A DNA stretch of 64,000 bases, taken from Variovorax sp. 54. Its GTDB lineage: Bacteria; Pseudomonadota; Gammaproteobacteria; Burkholderiales; Burkholderiaceae_C. Below the pieces are notes generated by a model. It was not told the DNA's origin. It saw only the letters and a program-made list of their open reading frames with translations, and made no database searches. The DNA lies in contig NZ_PEFF01000001.1 of NCBI RefSeq assembly GCF_002754375.1, positions 1,364,001 to 1,428,000 of the forward strand. Direction: 5' to 3'. Made by a program: the position numbers and the translations under genes. Below, piece by piece: positions 33,716-43,124 of the stretch (positions are counted from its first letter, which is position 1; the number at the start of each line of letters is the position of its first letter).

Positions 33716-33922
33716 GGTCTGTGAACAGGCGGAGGAGGAAGGAGAGGGGAAAGAAGAAAGCGGTGCGAAAAGGCGCAATGCGCCAGCCTAAGCCGCCCTG
33801 GCCGCCGCTCCCATCGGGGAAGCCCCCGGGGGCGTCACCTTGGCGACGCCCATTAGTCGTACGTCGGTCGTGCGGATGCATCGGCTATCGTGCAGGCTCC
33901 GCTTCACCTGCGCCTGTCTGCC

Positions 33923-34477
33923 ATGCCCGATCCCGCCCGCACCACCCTCCGCCGACGCATCGTTCTCTTCGGTGCCGCCGTGGCCGCGCTGGTCGCAGCG
34001 GGCTGCTCGCGGGTCCCACGCTTCGGCATGTCTGACCCCGCGACGGAGCCGCAGTCCAAGGAGCCGCCGACATGGTTCATCGCCGACTGCTGGCTCGGAA
34101 CCGAGGACGTGGTCCCGCCGCACAAGGGCAAGGCCGGCGGCTCGGCGGCCGGCACGCTGACGCTGGCCACCGGGGTGTTCGAATGGCGCGTGAACGCCGC
34201 ACGCCTGAGCGGGCCGGCGACGATCGTGGGCTTTTACGGCCCCGCAGCCAAGGGCAGCAACGGCCCGCTGGCGATCCAGCTGCCGCTGCACAGCGAGGGG
34301 GAGCAACGCGACGACGGCGCCGGCTACGCGCGGACCGGCACGAGCCGGTTGACGACCGCCCAGATGGCCGACCTGATGGCGGGCCTCTGGTATGTGAGCG
34401 TGTCGACGCAGGCCTGGCCGGGCGGCGAGGTCCGGGGTCAGTTGAAGAGCAGCACCTGGGGCGTGCACGGCGGCTGA
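33923..34477 (+). CDS. CHRD-domain lipoprotein
   Basis: A 184-residue exported protein. A lipobox (VAALVAAGCS) places the lipidated Cys near residue 28. The mature part has the beta-rich CHRD pattern: GTLTLATGVFEWRVNA, GPATIVGFYGPA and the closing LWYVSVSTQAWPGGEVRGQL. CHRD domains are found in chordin and in bacterial extracytoplasmic proteins, with no defined role. An upstream ATG would add 11 residues; the shorter start gives a better signal peptide. Confidence 0.8.
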   Translation: MPDPARTTLRRRIVLFGAAVAALVAAGCSRVPRFGMSDPATEPQSKEPPTWFIADCWLGTEDVVPPHKGKAGGSAAGTLTLATGVFEWRVNAARLSGPATIVGFYGPAAKGSNGPLAIQLPLHSEGEQRDDGAGYARTGTSRLTTAQMADLMAGLWYVSVSTQAWPGGEVRGQLKSSTWGVHGG

Positions 34478-34493
34478 CGCCTGCTGCCCGTTG

Positions 34494-35216
34494 TCAGGGC
34501 GGCGTGGCCGCGTGCTGCTCCAGCTGTGCGCGGTCGAGCAGCTCGATGCTGCGGTAGCGCACGCGCAGCGTGCCGTCTTCTTCCCACAGCTTGAGCTGGC
34601 GGTTCACGCTCTGGCGCGACACGCCGAGCATGAACGACAGGTCTTCCTGCGACACGCCCAGCAGCGTGCCGCCGCCCTCCTCCGCGGGCGCGACCGCGCG
34701 CGCATCGAGCGTCAGCAGCCGGTGCGCGAGCCGCACGGGCAGCGGCATCAGGATCACGTCGTCGATCCAGGCCAGCGCCTGGCGCAACCGCAGGCACACG
34801 AGCCGGGTGAAGGCCATGTGCACATCGGGATGGTCGGCCACCAGCCGGTGGAAGTCGGCCGCCGCGACCACGGCCATCTCGGTGGTGTCGACTGCGCAGG
34901 TGTCGTAGACGCGCTCGCGCCCCACCAGCAGCGAGACCTCGCCGAACCAGTGGCCCGGCTCCAGCATCGCGATCACCGCTTCGCGCCCGCCCGGGGCGAC
35001 CACGCTCACGCGCAATGAGCCGCTGACCACGCCGAACAACGCATCGGGCGACGAGCCCTTGTGGAACAGCGATTCGCCGCGCACCAGCGTGCGCCGGTGC
35101 GCCACCGCGAGCAGCCGCTGTTGCACGTCGTCGGCCAGCCGCATGTCGCTGTTGTGCACCGGCGAAGGCTGCGCATCCGGCTCGGCGGGGCTGGAAGAAA
35201 GGGAGGAGCGTGGCAT
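34494..35216 (-). CDS. Crp/Fnr-family transcriptional regulator
   Basis: About 240 residues: a cyclic-nucleotide-binding-type barrel (FHKGSSPDALFGVVSGSLRVSV, GHWFGEVSLL) near residues 50-110, a dimerisation helix, then a winged HTH (VSQEDLSFMLGVSRQSVNRQLKLWEE) at about residues 187-212. There are no Fnr-type iron-sulfur cysteines at the N-terminus. It is divergent from the SnoaL-SDR pair, which it probably controls. A GTG at 35249 is a possible longer start. Confidence 0.88.
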   Translation of the reverse strand: MPRSSLSSSPAEPDAQPSPVHNSDMRLADDVQQRLLAVAHRRTLVRGESLFHKGSSPDALFGVVSGSLRVSVVAPGGREAVIAMLEPGHWFGEVSLLVGRERVYDTCAVDTTEMAVVAAADFHRLVADHPDVHMAFTRLVCLRLRQALAWIDDVILMPLPVRLAHRLLTLDARAVAPAEEGGGTLLGVSQEDLSFMLGVSRQSVNRQLKLWEEDGTLRVRYRSIELLDRAQLEQHAATPP

Positions 35217-35358
35217 CGCGGGTTTGTCCGGGGCATCGATTGCCAACACCGGACAGTCTGGGTTCGAGGGGCTGTCGATAGTACGCAGGCCACCCGGGTC
35301 GACGCATTCGCGGCAACCCGATGTCCCCTGTCATCCCTGTCACATGGAGCACACCCCG

Positions 35359-35859
35359 ATGAACACACTGAACGACCTGCAAGCCCGCCGCGAGCGCCTC
35401 GTGCTCGACCATTTCGCCGACGAGACGCGGCAGGATTTCGACGCGGTGCTCGGCAGCTTTCCGCATCCGCACTACGAGCTGATTCCCAGCGGCGAGGTGC
35501 ACGACGGCATCGCCGACGTGCGCCAGTACTACACCGACACGCGCCGCGCCTTCCCCGACCAGCGGCACGAGATCATCCAGCTGCGCCATGCCGACGATTC
35601 GGTGATCGTCGAGTTCTGGCTGCTCGGCACGCACCGCGGCCCGCTCAAGGGCCTGCCGCCGACGGACAACAGCTTTCGCTGCCGCATGAACGCCTTCTTC
35701 ATCTTCGAGGGCGACCGGCTGGTCTGCGAACGCGTGTACTTCGACACGCTGACGATGCTGCGCCAGTTGCTCGTGGGTGTGCCCGCGGAGATGGTGGGCG
35801 GGCTCGTTGCCGGACTGCTCGGCCAGCCGGCTCCGCAAGCCGAGGCCGCCACGGCATGA
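35359..35859 (+). CDS. SnoaL-like / NTF2-fold protein
   Basis: A 166-residue alpha-beta barrel protein. Family hints are DDSVIVEFWLLGTHRGPLKGLPPTDNSF and the final strand FFIFEGDRLVCERVYFDTLTMLRQL, as in the SnoaL-like ester cyclase/isomerase group. GGAG at 35346 is suitably placed before ATG 35359. The stop overlaps the SDR start (ATGA), so the two are co-translated. The substrate is unknown. Confidence 0.82.
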   Translation: MNTLNDLQARRERLVLDHFADETRQDFDAVLGSFPHPHYELIPSGEVHDGIADVRQYYTDTRRAFPDQRHEIIQLRHADDSVIVEFWLLGTHRGPLKGLPPTDNSFRCRMNAFFIFEGDRLVCERVYFDTLTMLRQLLVGVPAEMVGGLVAGLLGQPAPQAEAATA

Positions 35860-36629
35860 CCGACACGCTCGCCCGGCCGCTTGAAGGGCGCCACGCGATC
35901 GTGACCGGCGGTGCGCGCGGCATCGGGCTGGCCATCGCGCGGCGCTGCCTCGCGAACGGTGCGAGCGTCGCGTTGTGGGACGTCGAGGCCGCGACGCTGG
36001 CGGATGCGGTGGATCAACTGGCGCCGCTGGGCACCGTGGTCACTGCGCTGGTGGATGTGCGCGACGAAGACCAGATCGCCCGTGCGGCTTCGCAGTCGCA
36101 GGAGCGCTTCGGCCGCATCGACATCCTCGTCAACAACGCGGGCGTGCTCGGGCCGACCGTGCCCGCATGGGAGCACACGCCCGCGCAATGGCGCAACGTG
36201 CTCGACATCAACCTCACGGGGGCCTGGTTGTGCTGCCGCGCGATTGCGCCGGTGATGCTTGCGCAGCGACGCGGGCGCATCGTCAACATCGCCTCGGTCG
36301 CGGGCAAGGAAGGCAATGGGCTCAACGCGGCCTACTCGGCCTCGAAGGCCGGGCTCATCTCGTTGACCAAGTCGCTCGGCAAGGAGCTGGCGTCGTCGGG
36401 CGTGCTGGTGAACTGCATCACGCCGTCGGCCGCCGACACCGCGGTCTTCGCGGGCGTGCCCGCCGAGCACCGCGAACAGCTGCGCACCGCCCTGCTCTCG
36501 CGCGTGCCGATGGGGCGCTTTGTCGAAGTCGACGAGGTGGCGGCGATGGCGGCCTGGCTTGCTTCGGACGAGTGCTCGTTCAGTACGGGCGCGGTGTTCG
36601 ATATCTCTGGAGGGCGCTCGATGTACTGA
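35856..36629 (+). CDS. Short-chain dehydrogenase/reductase (SDR)
   Basis: A 257-residue classical SDR: cofactor loop TGGARGIG, NNAG, catalytic Ser in NIASVAGKEG and Y-x3-K in AYSASKAG. Asp in LWDVEA after the second strand suggests NAD preference. It ends TGAVFDISGGRSMY. Coupled to the SnoaL-like gene and divergent from a Crp-type regulator. It may oxidise a hydroxy compound; substrate unknown. Confidence 0.9.
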   Translation: MTDTLARPLEGRHAIVTGGARGIGLAIARRCLANGASVALWDVEAATLADAVDQLAPLGTVVTALVDVRDEDQIARAASQSQERFGRIDILVNNAGVLGPTVPAWEHTPAQWRNVLDINLTGAWLCCRAIAPVMLAQRRGRIVNIASVAGKEGNGLNAAYSASKAGLISLTKSLGKELASSGVLVNCITPSAADTAVFAGVPAEHREQLRTALLSRVPMGRFVEVDEVAAMAAWLASDECSFSTGAVFDISGGRSMY

Positions 36630-36706
36630 GCGATGAATTTCAGGCCTTGTTCAGGGCGCGTGCACAGGACACCGGGTGCTCGCCGATCAACGACCACGGC
36701 TAACGA

Positions 36707-36802
36707 CGATCACGCTGATGGGGTGCCTTGCGCAGCGAAATCAAGGAGGAGCCCGAAGGGCGGGGGACATTCGCGGAGCAAGGTGCCCCGTCGGCGTGAT
36801 CG
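36707..36802 (+). repeat. Long imperfect inverted repeat, 25-bp arms
   Basis: Bases 36707-36731 pair with 36778-36802 over 25 consecutive positions. The four deviations (36716, 36719, 36724, 36725) are all G-U pairs in a plus-strand transcript. The 46-base loop holds a small GCCC-GAA-GGGC hairpin. It lies just upstream of the MBL-fold gene. Confidence 0.75.
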
Positions 36803-36858
36803 CACCCTGAACAACGCAGCACATCGAAAACCAACGCGTCCCAAAACAGGAAAAAACC

Positions 36859-37932
36859 ATGACCCGAGACCCCGACCCCACCGGCTTCGCGCAGATCACC
36901 GAACTCGACGGCACGCGCAGCGCTGCCATGCCGCAAGACCGCCTGCGCGCCATCCGCCACGGCGCCGAAGCCTTGCGCGAGCGTTTGCTCGACGCACCGC
37001 CCGTTCACTTCGCGCGCAGCTTCAACCTGCTGCGCATTCCGTACCCTGCGTGGTTCGCCTTCACCGGCGTGTACTCTCAGCAGCTGCTCAAGCCGCACAT
37101 GGTGCATCTGCTGGCACGCACCGTGCTCCTCCAGTACGACGACTTCGAAGGCCGCTTGCGCACGCTGCTCTTCACGCCGGCCGACTTCGAGGCCGGCAAC
37201 GAAACGCCCTACTTCAAGCGCCTGAGCGAGCAGACGCCGAAGTTCCTGCACAAGGCCATCGCGCCGGTCTACCAGACGGTGCTGCAGGCACTCGCCAGCT
37301 GCGGCGTGGCGCCCGAACAGATCGACTACATCACCTACGACCACCTGCACACGCAGGACGTGCGCCGCTGGCTCGGCCGCGCGAGCGCGCCGGGCCTGCT
37401 GCCGAACGCGAAGCTGCTGGTGCATCGCCAGGAACTCGCGAACGTGCACGGCCTCTTGCCCGTGCAGGCGGAGTGGTACTGCCCGCACGGCCTGGACGGG
37501 GTGCCCACCGAACGCATCGTCGCCTTCGACGGCAGCCTGCAACTCGGCCAGGGCGTCGCACTGGTCCACACGCCAGGGCACACCGAAGGCAACCATTCAC
37601 TGGTCTACCGCAGCGCCGACGGCCTGCGCGTGAGCAGCGAGAACGGCGTGGCGGCCGACAGCTGGGCGCCGCTGCAGTCGCGCCACAACGGCATCCGCCG
37701 CTATGCACAAGCCACGGGCGCGGAGGTGATCCTCAACGGCAACACGCAGGAGAGCAGCAACGACCAGTACCTGTCGATGGTGCTCGAGAAGACGCTCGCG
37801 GGCACCTCGGCGCTGCACGGGTTCAGCAACGTCGTGCCGTCGGCCGAGTGCTCGCCGCACTGGCTGTTTCCGGGCGCGCCGACCAGCCATCTGTGGGGCG
37901 AAACCAGCTTCGGCGCGCTCGTGCGGGCCTGA
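36859..37932 (+). CDS. Metallo-beta-lactamase-fold hydrolase
   Basis: A 357-residue protein. The metal site is recognisable: DHLHTQD gives H-x-H-x2-D, HTPGHTEGNHSL gives the next His and SSENGV provides a downstream acidic residue region. The N-terminal 100 residues are not typical MBL and may be a substrate cap. No obvious class (lactonase, glyoxalase II) can be assigned. It lies before an MFS permease gene, so the pair may import and hydrolyse a compound. Confidence 0.78.
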   Translation: MTRDPDPTGFAQITELDGTRSAAMPQDRLRAIRHGAEALRERLLDAPPVHFARSFNLLRIPYPAWFAFTGVYSQQLLKPHMVHLLARTVLLQYDDFEGRLRTLLFTPADFEAGNETPYFKRLSEQTPKFLHKAIAPVYQTVLQALASCGVAPEQIDYITYDHLHTQDVRRWLGRASAPGLLPNAKLLVHRQELANVHGLLPVQAEWYCPHGLDGVPTERIVAFDGSLQLGQGVALVHTPGHTEGNHSLVYRSADGLRVSSENGVAADSWAPLQSRHNGIRRYAQATGAEVILNGNTQESSNDQYLSMVLEKTLAGTSALHGFSNVVPSAECSPHWLFPGAPTSHLWGETSFGALVRA

Positions 37933-37977
37933 GCTGCCGGCACACGCAAAACAGCCCAAAAAGAAGGAGACACCCCG

Positions 37978-39312
37978 ATGAACACCGCCACCCTCGATGC
38001 CGCCGATGCGCGCACGCCGACCTCGGCCGATGCGCGCGAAGACGCCGCGCTCTTCCGCAAGATCACCTGGCGGCTGATGCCGCTGCTGTGCGCCTGCTAC
38101 GTGCTGAACTACCTGGACCGCACCAACGTCGGCTATGCGCAGCTGCAGATGAAGGACCAGCTGGGCTTCAGCGATGCGGTGTTCGGCCTGGGCGCCGGCA
38201 TCTTCTTTCTGGGCTATGCGGTGTTCGAGATCCCGAGCAACCTGATGCTCGCGAAGATCGGCGTGCGCGCCACGCTGCTGCGCATCATGGGCCTGTGGGG
38301 CCTGGCCTCGGCAGCGATGATGTTCGCCACCACGCCCACGCAGTTCTACGTGCTGCGCTTTCTCATCGGCGTGTTCGAGGCCGGCTTTGCACCGGGCGTG
38401 CTGTTCTACCTGACGCTGTGGTTCCCCTCGCGCCGCCGCGCGCAGGCCACCGCGCTGTTCTTCATGGCCTTCGGCGCGGCGCCCATCGTCGCGGGGCCGA
38501 TCGCCGGGCTCACGATGACCTACCTCGACGGCATGCTGGCGCTGCGCGGCTGGCAGTGGCTGTTCCTGCTCGAAGGCCTGCCGAGCGTGCTGCTGGGCGT
38601 CATGGCTTTCCGCTTTCTGTCGAACAGCCCGGCGCAGGCGCCGTGGCTCTCCGCAGCCGAGAAGCAGCGCGTGGCGCGCCTGCTGGCCGAGGACCAGGCC
38701 GCGCACGGCGCCACCGGGCGCCACACCTTCGGCGCGGCGATGCGCGACGGGCGCGTGTGGCTGATCGGCTTCATGTCCTTCCTGATCATCCTGGGCATCT
38801 ATGCGCTGTCGTTCTGGCAGCCGACGATCCTCAAGTCGATGGGGCTCAGCGTGCTGCAGATCGGTTTCTATTCGGTGATTCCCGCCATCGCGGGCATTGC
38901 GGCCAACATCGTCGTGGGGCGCCACTCCGACCGGCACCAGGAACGTCGCTGGCACTTCGCGCTGGGCGCGCTCGCGGGCGCGGCCGGGCTGGCGCTGACC
39001 ACGTTCTTCATGCAGAGCCCCGTGGCCGCCGTGCTGTGCCTGGCGCTCGCGTCGATGGGCATCTCGAGTGCCTTCACCGTGCTGTGGGCGATTCCCGGCA
39101 GCTTCATGTCCAAGAGCGCCGCGGCGGCGGGCATTGCGCTCATCAGCACCATCGGCGGCAGCGCGGGGCTGGTGGCGCCAATGATGGTGGGCGCGCTCAA
39201 GACGCGCACGGGCGGCTTCACGGCCAGCCTGTATGTGCTGAGTGGTGCGCTGGTGCTGTCGGCGCTGCTCATGCTGCTGGCCCTGCCCCGCAGCGCACTC
39301 GGCAAGCGCTAG
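37978..39312 (+). CDS. MFS permease, anion:cation symporter (ACS) family
   Basis: A 444-residue transporter with about 12 helices. The motif YVLNYLDRTNVGYAQLQMKDQLGFSDAVFGLGAGIFFLGY, here recognised by its LDRTNVG core, and EIPSNLMLAKIG are diagnostic of ACS permeases that take up organic anions such as phthalate, tartrate or hydroxyphenylacetate. It follows the MBL-fold gene by 45 bases. Substrate not predicted. Confidence 0.92.
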   Translation: MNTATLDAADARTPTSADAREDAALFRKITWRLMPLLCACYVLNYLDRTNVGYAQLQMKDQLGFSDAVFGLGAGIFFLGYAVFEIPSNLMLAKIGVRATLLRIMGLWGLASAAMMFATTPTQFYVLRFLIGVFEAGFAPGVLFYLTLWFPSRRRAQATALFFMAFGAAPIVAGPIAGLTMTYLDGMLALRGWQWLFLLEGLPSVLLGVMAFRFLSNSPAQAPWLSAAEKQRVARLLAEDQAAHGATGRHTFGAAMRDGRVWLIGFMSFLIILGIYALSFWQPTILKSMGLSVLQIGFYSVIPAIAGIAANIVVGRHSDRHQERRWHFALGALAGAAGLALTTFFMQSPVAAVLCLALASMGISSAFTVLWAIPGSFMSKSAAAAGIALISTIGGSAGLVAPMMVGALKTRTGGFTASLYVLSGALVLSALLMLLALPRSALGKR

Positions 39313-39400
39313 CGCGCACCGCCGGCGATGCCCGGCCAGCCCATTTCGGTGCACACAGCTTGCATACCAGTTGGCACAGAAGCTGCTGATATGCAGGCCT

Positions 39401-40162
39401 ATGGCCATCTCCGCATCCGAAATCAGTGCACGCATCGTCGAAGCGGTGATGGCGCAGAAGCTCGCGCCCGGCGCGCGCCTGGGCGAGCAGCCACTCGCGA
39501 TGCTGTTCGACTGCAGCCGCACCATCGTGCGCGAGGCGCTCACGCGACTGGCGGCGCGCGGCATCGTCACGGTGAGCGCGCGGCGCGGCTGGTTCGTCAT
39601 CGAGCCGTCGCAGGACGAGGCGCGCGAGGCCTTCGAGGCGCGGCGCGTGATCGAGCTGGGGCTTATTCGCAGTACGGGCAGCACGGGCAGGATCGACAAG
39701 AGTGCCCTGCGCCAATTGAAGGCGCACCTTCAGCGTGAAAAGGCCGCACTGAAAGAGAGCGACGTCGGTCACCGCAGCTTTCTGCTGGGCGACTTCCATG
39801 TGTGCCTGGCCGAGTGCCTGGGCAACACGCTGCTGGCCGACACGCTGCGCGACTTCACCGCGCGCACCACGCTGATCGCCATGCTCTACCAGAGCACGCA
39901 CGATGCGGTGCAGTCGTGCGAAGACCACGTGCAGATCGTCGCGGCGCTGGAGCGCGGCGACCACGCCGCCGCCGAGGCGCTGATGGCCGAACACATCGGC
40001 ACGGTGCAGTCGGCACTGCGCGTGCAGGCGCCCACCGACCCGCTCGCGCAGTTGCGCGATGCCTTGGCACCACTGAACACCACCACGCCTAAGCGCCGTC
40101 GCAAGACAGCGCCTGCCGACGACGCCACCGATTCATCGACCTACCTAGGAGCCCTGCTATGA
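39401..40162 (+). CDS. GntR-family regulator, FCD type
   Basis: A 253-residue regulator. The N-terminal winged HTH is clear (LGEQPLAMLFDCSRTIVREALTRLAARGIV), followed by an all-helical FCD domain with FHVCLAECLGNTLL and HVQIVAALERGDHAAAEALMAEHI. The C-terminus is basic (PKRRRKTAP). Its stop overlaps the binding-protein ATG (ATGA), so it is co-transcribed with the importer it probably controls. ATG 39401 is the family start. Confidence 0.9.
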   Translation: MAISASEISARIVEAVMAQKLAPGARLGEQPLAMLFDCSRTIVREALTRLAARGIVTVSARRGWFVIEPSQDEAREAFEARRVIELGLIRSTGSTGRIDKSALRQLKAHLQREKAALKESDVGHRSFLLGDFHVCLAECLGNTLLADTLRDFTARTTLIAMLYQSTHDAVQSCEDHVQIVAALERGDHAAAEALMAEHIGTVQSALRVQAPTDPLAQLRDALAPLNTTTPKRRRKTAPADDATDSSTYLGALL

Positions 40163-40965
40163 CCACGTTCACCACTTCCGCATCCCGTCGCCTTGCCCTC
40201 GCATTGGCCTCCGCCGCCCTGCTCGCCGCCACCGGCGCCGCGCAGGCACAGAACGCGCTCGACAACGTGCTCAAGGCCAAGACCATCAAGATCGCGGTGC
40301 CCACCGACTACCCGCCGTATGGCTCGGTCGATCGCAACATGCAGCCGCAGGGCCTCGACGTCGAGATGGCACAGCTCATCGCCGCCAAGCTCGGCGTGAA
40401 GGTCGAGCTGGTGCCGGTGACCAGCGCGAACCGCATTCCCTACCTGCAGACACGCAAGGCCGACCTCGTGATCTCCACGCTCGGCAAGAACGTCGAGCGC
40501 GAGAAGGTGATCGATTTCAGCGCGGCCTACGCGCCCTTCTTCCAGGCCGTGTATGCGGCCAAGAGCATGAAGCTCACCAGCTTTTCCGACATGGCCGGCA
40601 AGACCGTCGCCGTGACGCGCGGCGCTATGGAAGACCAGGAACTGAACAAGGTGGCGCCGTCGAACGTCGACTACCGCCGCTTCGAGGACAACAACGCGAC
40701 GATCGCGGCCTTCGTGGCCGGCCAGACGCAGACCATCGCCACCAGCGCGGCGGTGGCCGGCGACATGCTCGCCAAGAATCCGAAGGTGAGCGCCGAGTTC
40801 AAGCTGCTGCTGAAGGACAGCCCCTGCTTCATCGGCATCGCGAAGGGCGAAGCCGCCTTGAAGACGCGCGTCAACGAGATCATTGCTGCCGCCAAGAAGG
40901 ACGGCACGCTCGACGCGATGTCCAAGAAGTGGCTCGGCAAGGTGGCCGGCGACCTGCCGGTCTGA
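40159..40965 (+). CDS. Polar amino acid-type ABC periplasmic binding protein
   Basis: A 268-residue protein with a Sec signal to about residue 30 (LALASAALLAATGAAQAQ). The mature part is a type II binding fold (SBP_bac_3): TIKIAVPTDYPPYGSVD, GLDVEMAQLIAAKLGVKVELVPV and RKADLVISTLGKNVEREKVIDFS. Ligand is probably an amino acid or similar small zwitterion. It is followed by two permeases and an ATPase. Confidence 0.93.
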   Translation: MTTFTTSASRRLALALASAALLAATGAAQAQNALDNVLKAKTIKIAVPTDYPPYGSVDRNMQPQGLDVEMAQLIAAKLGVKVELVPVTSANRIPYLQTRKADLVISTLGKNVEREKVIDFSAAYAPFFQAVYAAKSMKLTSFSDMAGKTVAVTRGAMEDQELNKVAPSNVDYRRFEDNNATIAAFVAGQTQTIATSAAVAGDMLAKNPKVSAEFKLLLKDSPCFIGIAKGEAALKTRVNEIIAAAKKDGTLDAMSKKWLGKVAGDLPV

Positions 40966-40980
40966 TCGAAAGACGCGGCC

Positions 40981-41643
40981 ATGGGCATTGAATTCGACTT
41001 CGGCGCCGTGCTCGCCGAGTGGCCGCTGCTGCTGCGCGGCGTGGCGTGGACCCTCGGCCTCACGGCCGTGGGCACCGTGCTCGGGCTGGCCGTGGGCACG
41101 CTGTGCGCGTGGGCGCGGTCGGGCGGGCCGACGTGGCTGCGCGTACTCGCCAGCACCTACGTGGAGCTGATCCGCAACACGCCCTTCATCGTGCAGTTGT
41201 TCTTCATCTTCTTCGGCCTGCCGGCCGCCGGCGTGAAGCTCTCGCCCGAGGTGGCGTCGATCATCGCGATGGTGATGAACCTCGGCGCGTACTCCACCGA
41301 AATCATCCGCGCCGGCATCGAAGCCACGCCCAAGGGGCAGATCGAGGCGGCCGTGAGCCTGGCGCTCAGCAAGGCGCAGGTGTTCCTGCGCGTGGTGCTG
41401 CCGCCGGCGCTCAAGAAGGTGTGGCCCGCGATGGTGAGCCAGATCGTCATCGTGATGCTGGGCTCGGCGGTGTGCGGGCAGATCTCGACCGAGGAGCTGA
41501 GCTACGCGGCCAACCTGATCCAGAGCCGCAACTTCCGCGCTTTTGAATCCTTCATCGTCGCCACGCTGATCTACCTCGCGCTGGCCGTGGCGCTGCGCCG
41601 GTTGCTCAACTGGGCCGGGCCGCGCTTCTTCTTCGGCCGCTGA
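40981..41643 (+). CDS. Polar amino acid-type ABC permease (HisM-like)
   Basis: A 220-residue permease with five or so helices. The coupling region EATPKGQIEAAVSLALSKAQVFLRVVLPPALKKV is the EAA loop that contacts the ATPase. YVELIRNTPFIVQLFFIFFGLP is typical of the His/Glu/Gln family. It would pair with the next permease as a heterodimer. Confidence 0.92.
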   Translation: MGIEFDFGAVLAEWPLLLRGVAWTLGLTAVGTVLGLAVGTLCAWARSGGPTWLRVLASTYVELIRNTPFIVQLFFIFFGLPAAGVKLSPEVASIIAMVMNLGAYSTEIIRAGIEATPKGQIEAAVSLALSKAQVFLRVVLPPALKKVWPAMVSQIVIVMLGSAVCGQISTEELSYAANLIQSRNFRAFESFIVATLIYLALAVALRRLLNWAGPRFFFGR

Positions 41644-41661
41644 CCGCGAGGCACTTTCACC

Positions 41662-42315
41662 ATGGTCGATTTTTCTCTGTGGGACATCCTGCGCAACCTG
41701 CTGATGGCGCTGCGCTGGACCGTCGTGCTCTCGCTCATCGCCTTCGTCGGTGGCGGGCTCGTGGGCGCACTGCTGCTGTTCGCGCGGCTGCGCGGCGGCA
41801 AGGCAGCGGCGCGGGCCGTGGGCCTGTACGTGCAACTGTTCCAGGGTACGCCGCTGCTGATGCAGCTGTTTCTCGCCTACTTCGGCATCGCGCTGTTCGG
41901 CATCGACGTGTCGGCGTGGACGGCCGCGAGCGTGGCGCTCACGCTGTACACCAGCGCCTTTCTCACCGAGATCTGGCGCGGCTGCGTGGCCTCGATTCCG
42001 AAGGGCCAGTGGGAAGCCTCGGGCAGTCTCGCGCTGAGCTTCGGCGAGCAGATGCGCCACGTGATCCTGCCGCAGGCCGTGACGATCGCGATTGCACCCA
42101 CCGTCGGTTTCCTGGTGCAGGTGATCAAGGGCACGGCGCTGGCGTCGGTGATCGGCTTTGTCGAACTCACCAAGGCCGGCAGCATGATTTCGAACGCCAC
42201 CTTCCAGCCCTTCGTGGTGTTCAGCTGCGTGGCCCTGCTTTACTTCGTGCTGTGCTTCCCCGTGAGCCTGTACGCCAAGACCCTCGAGAGGAAGACCCAT
42301 GGCCGCCGTGCTTGA
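41662..42315 (+). CDS. Polar amino acid-type ABC permease (HisQ-like)
   Basis: A 217-residue permease, paralogue of the previous one. QLFQGTPLLMQLFLAYFGIALFG and the EAA-type loop ASIPKGQWEASGSLALSFGEQMRHVILPQA are visible. It overlaps the ATPase gene by 17 bases, so translation is tightly linked. Together the two permeases form the channel of the importer. Confidence 0.92.
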   Translation: MVDFSLWDILRNLLMALRWTVVLSLIAFVGGGLVGALLLFARLRGGKAAARAVGLYVQLFQGTPLLMQLFLAYFGIALFGIDVSAWTAASVALTLYTSAFLTEIWRGCVASIPKGQWEASGSLALSFGEQMRHVILPQAVTIAIAPTVGFLVQVIKGTALASVIGFVELTKAGSMISNATFQPFVVFSCVALLYFVLCFPVSLYAKTLERKTHGRRA

Positions 42316-43093
42316 ACAAGCCCAAACCCAAACCCAACCCGAAGCCGCATCGTTCGCCGCGCCCATCGTGCGCATCACGGCGCTGCGCAAGTCCTACGGC
42401 ACGAACGAGGTGCTCAAGGGCATCGACCTCGACGTGAAGCGCGGCGAGGTGATCGCCATCATCGGCAAGAGCGGCTCGGGCAAGAGCACGCTGCTGCGTT
42501 GCATCAACGGGCTCGAGGTGTTCCAGGAAGGCGCGCTCACGGTCGACGGCAAGCCGCTGCTGCACGAGAGCGCGATGGCCATGCGCACGCTGCGTCAGCG
42601 CGTGGGCATGATCTTCCAGGGCTTCAACCTGTTCCCGCACCTCACGGTCGGCAAGAACGTGATGCTCGCGCCCACGCTGGTGAAAAAACGCTCGTCGATG
42701 GAAGCCGCTTCGCAGGCGCGCAAGCTGCTCGAACGCGTGGGCCTGGCCGAGAAATTCGATGCGATGCCCGACCAGCTGTCGGGCGGCCAGCAGCAGCGCG
42801 TGGCCATTGCGCGCGCGCTGGCGATGGAGCCGGCCGTGCTGCTGTGCGACGAGATCACCTCGGCGCTCGACCCCGAGCTGGTGGGCGAGGTGCTGCGCGT
42901 GGTGGAGTCGCTGGCCGACGAGGGCATGACGCTGTTGATGGTCACGCACGAGATGAGCTTTGCGCGCAAGGTCAGCGACCGCGTGATCTTCATGCACCAG
43001 GGCCGCGTGCACGAGATGGGTCCGCCGGCGGCGCTGTTCGGTGCGCCGCAGACGCCGGAGCTGAAGCAGTTTCTGTCGTCGCTGCACGACTGA
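42299..43093 (+). CDS. Polar amino acid-type ABC ATPase
   Basis: A 264-residue ATPase. Walker A is GKSGSGKST, the signature [19 protein letters not shown], Walker [16 protein letters not shown] and the H-loop VTHEM. The N-terminus has an odd Gln/Thr-rich extension of about 20 residues before the domain ([11 protein letters not shown]). It completes the GntR-SBP-permease-permease-ATPase operon. Confidence 0.93.
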   Translation: MAAVLEQAQTQTQPEAASFAAPIVRITALRKSYGTNEVLKGIDLDVKRGEVIAIIGKSGSGKSTLLRCINGLEVFQEGALTVDGKPLLHESAMAMRTLRQRVGMIFQGFNLFPHLTVGKNVMLAPTLVKKRSSMEAASQARKLLERVGLAEKFDAMPDQLSGGQQQRVAIARALAMEPAVLLCDEITSALDPELVGEVLRVVESLADEGMTLLMVTHEMSFARKVSDRVIFMHQGRVHEMGPPAALFGAPQTPELKQFLSSLHD

Positions 43094-43124
43094 CTTGGCC
43101 CTTGCGGGCTTGCCGGCTTGCCGG

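Noticed and set aside
33830..33851. GGGCGTC...GACGCCC hairpin between the acyl-CoA ligase and CHRD genes
   Set aside because: Short GC-rich dyads of this size are expected by chance in such DNA and no T-run or known motif accompanies it.
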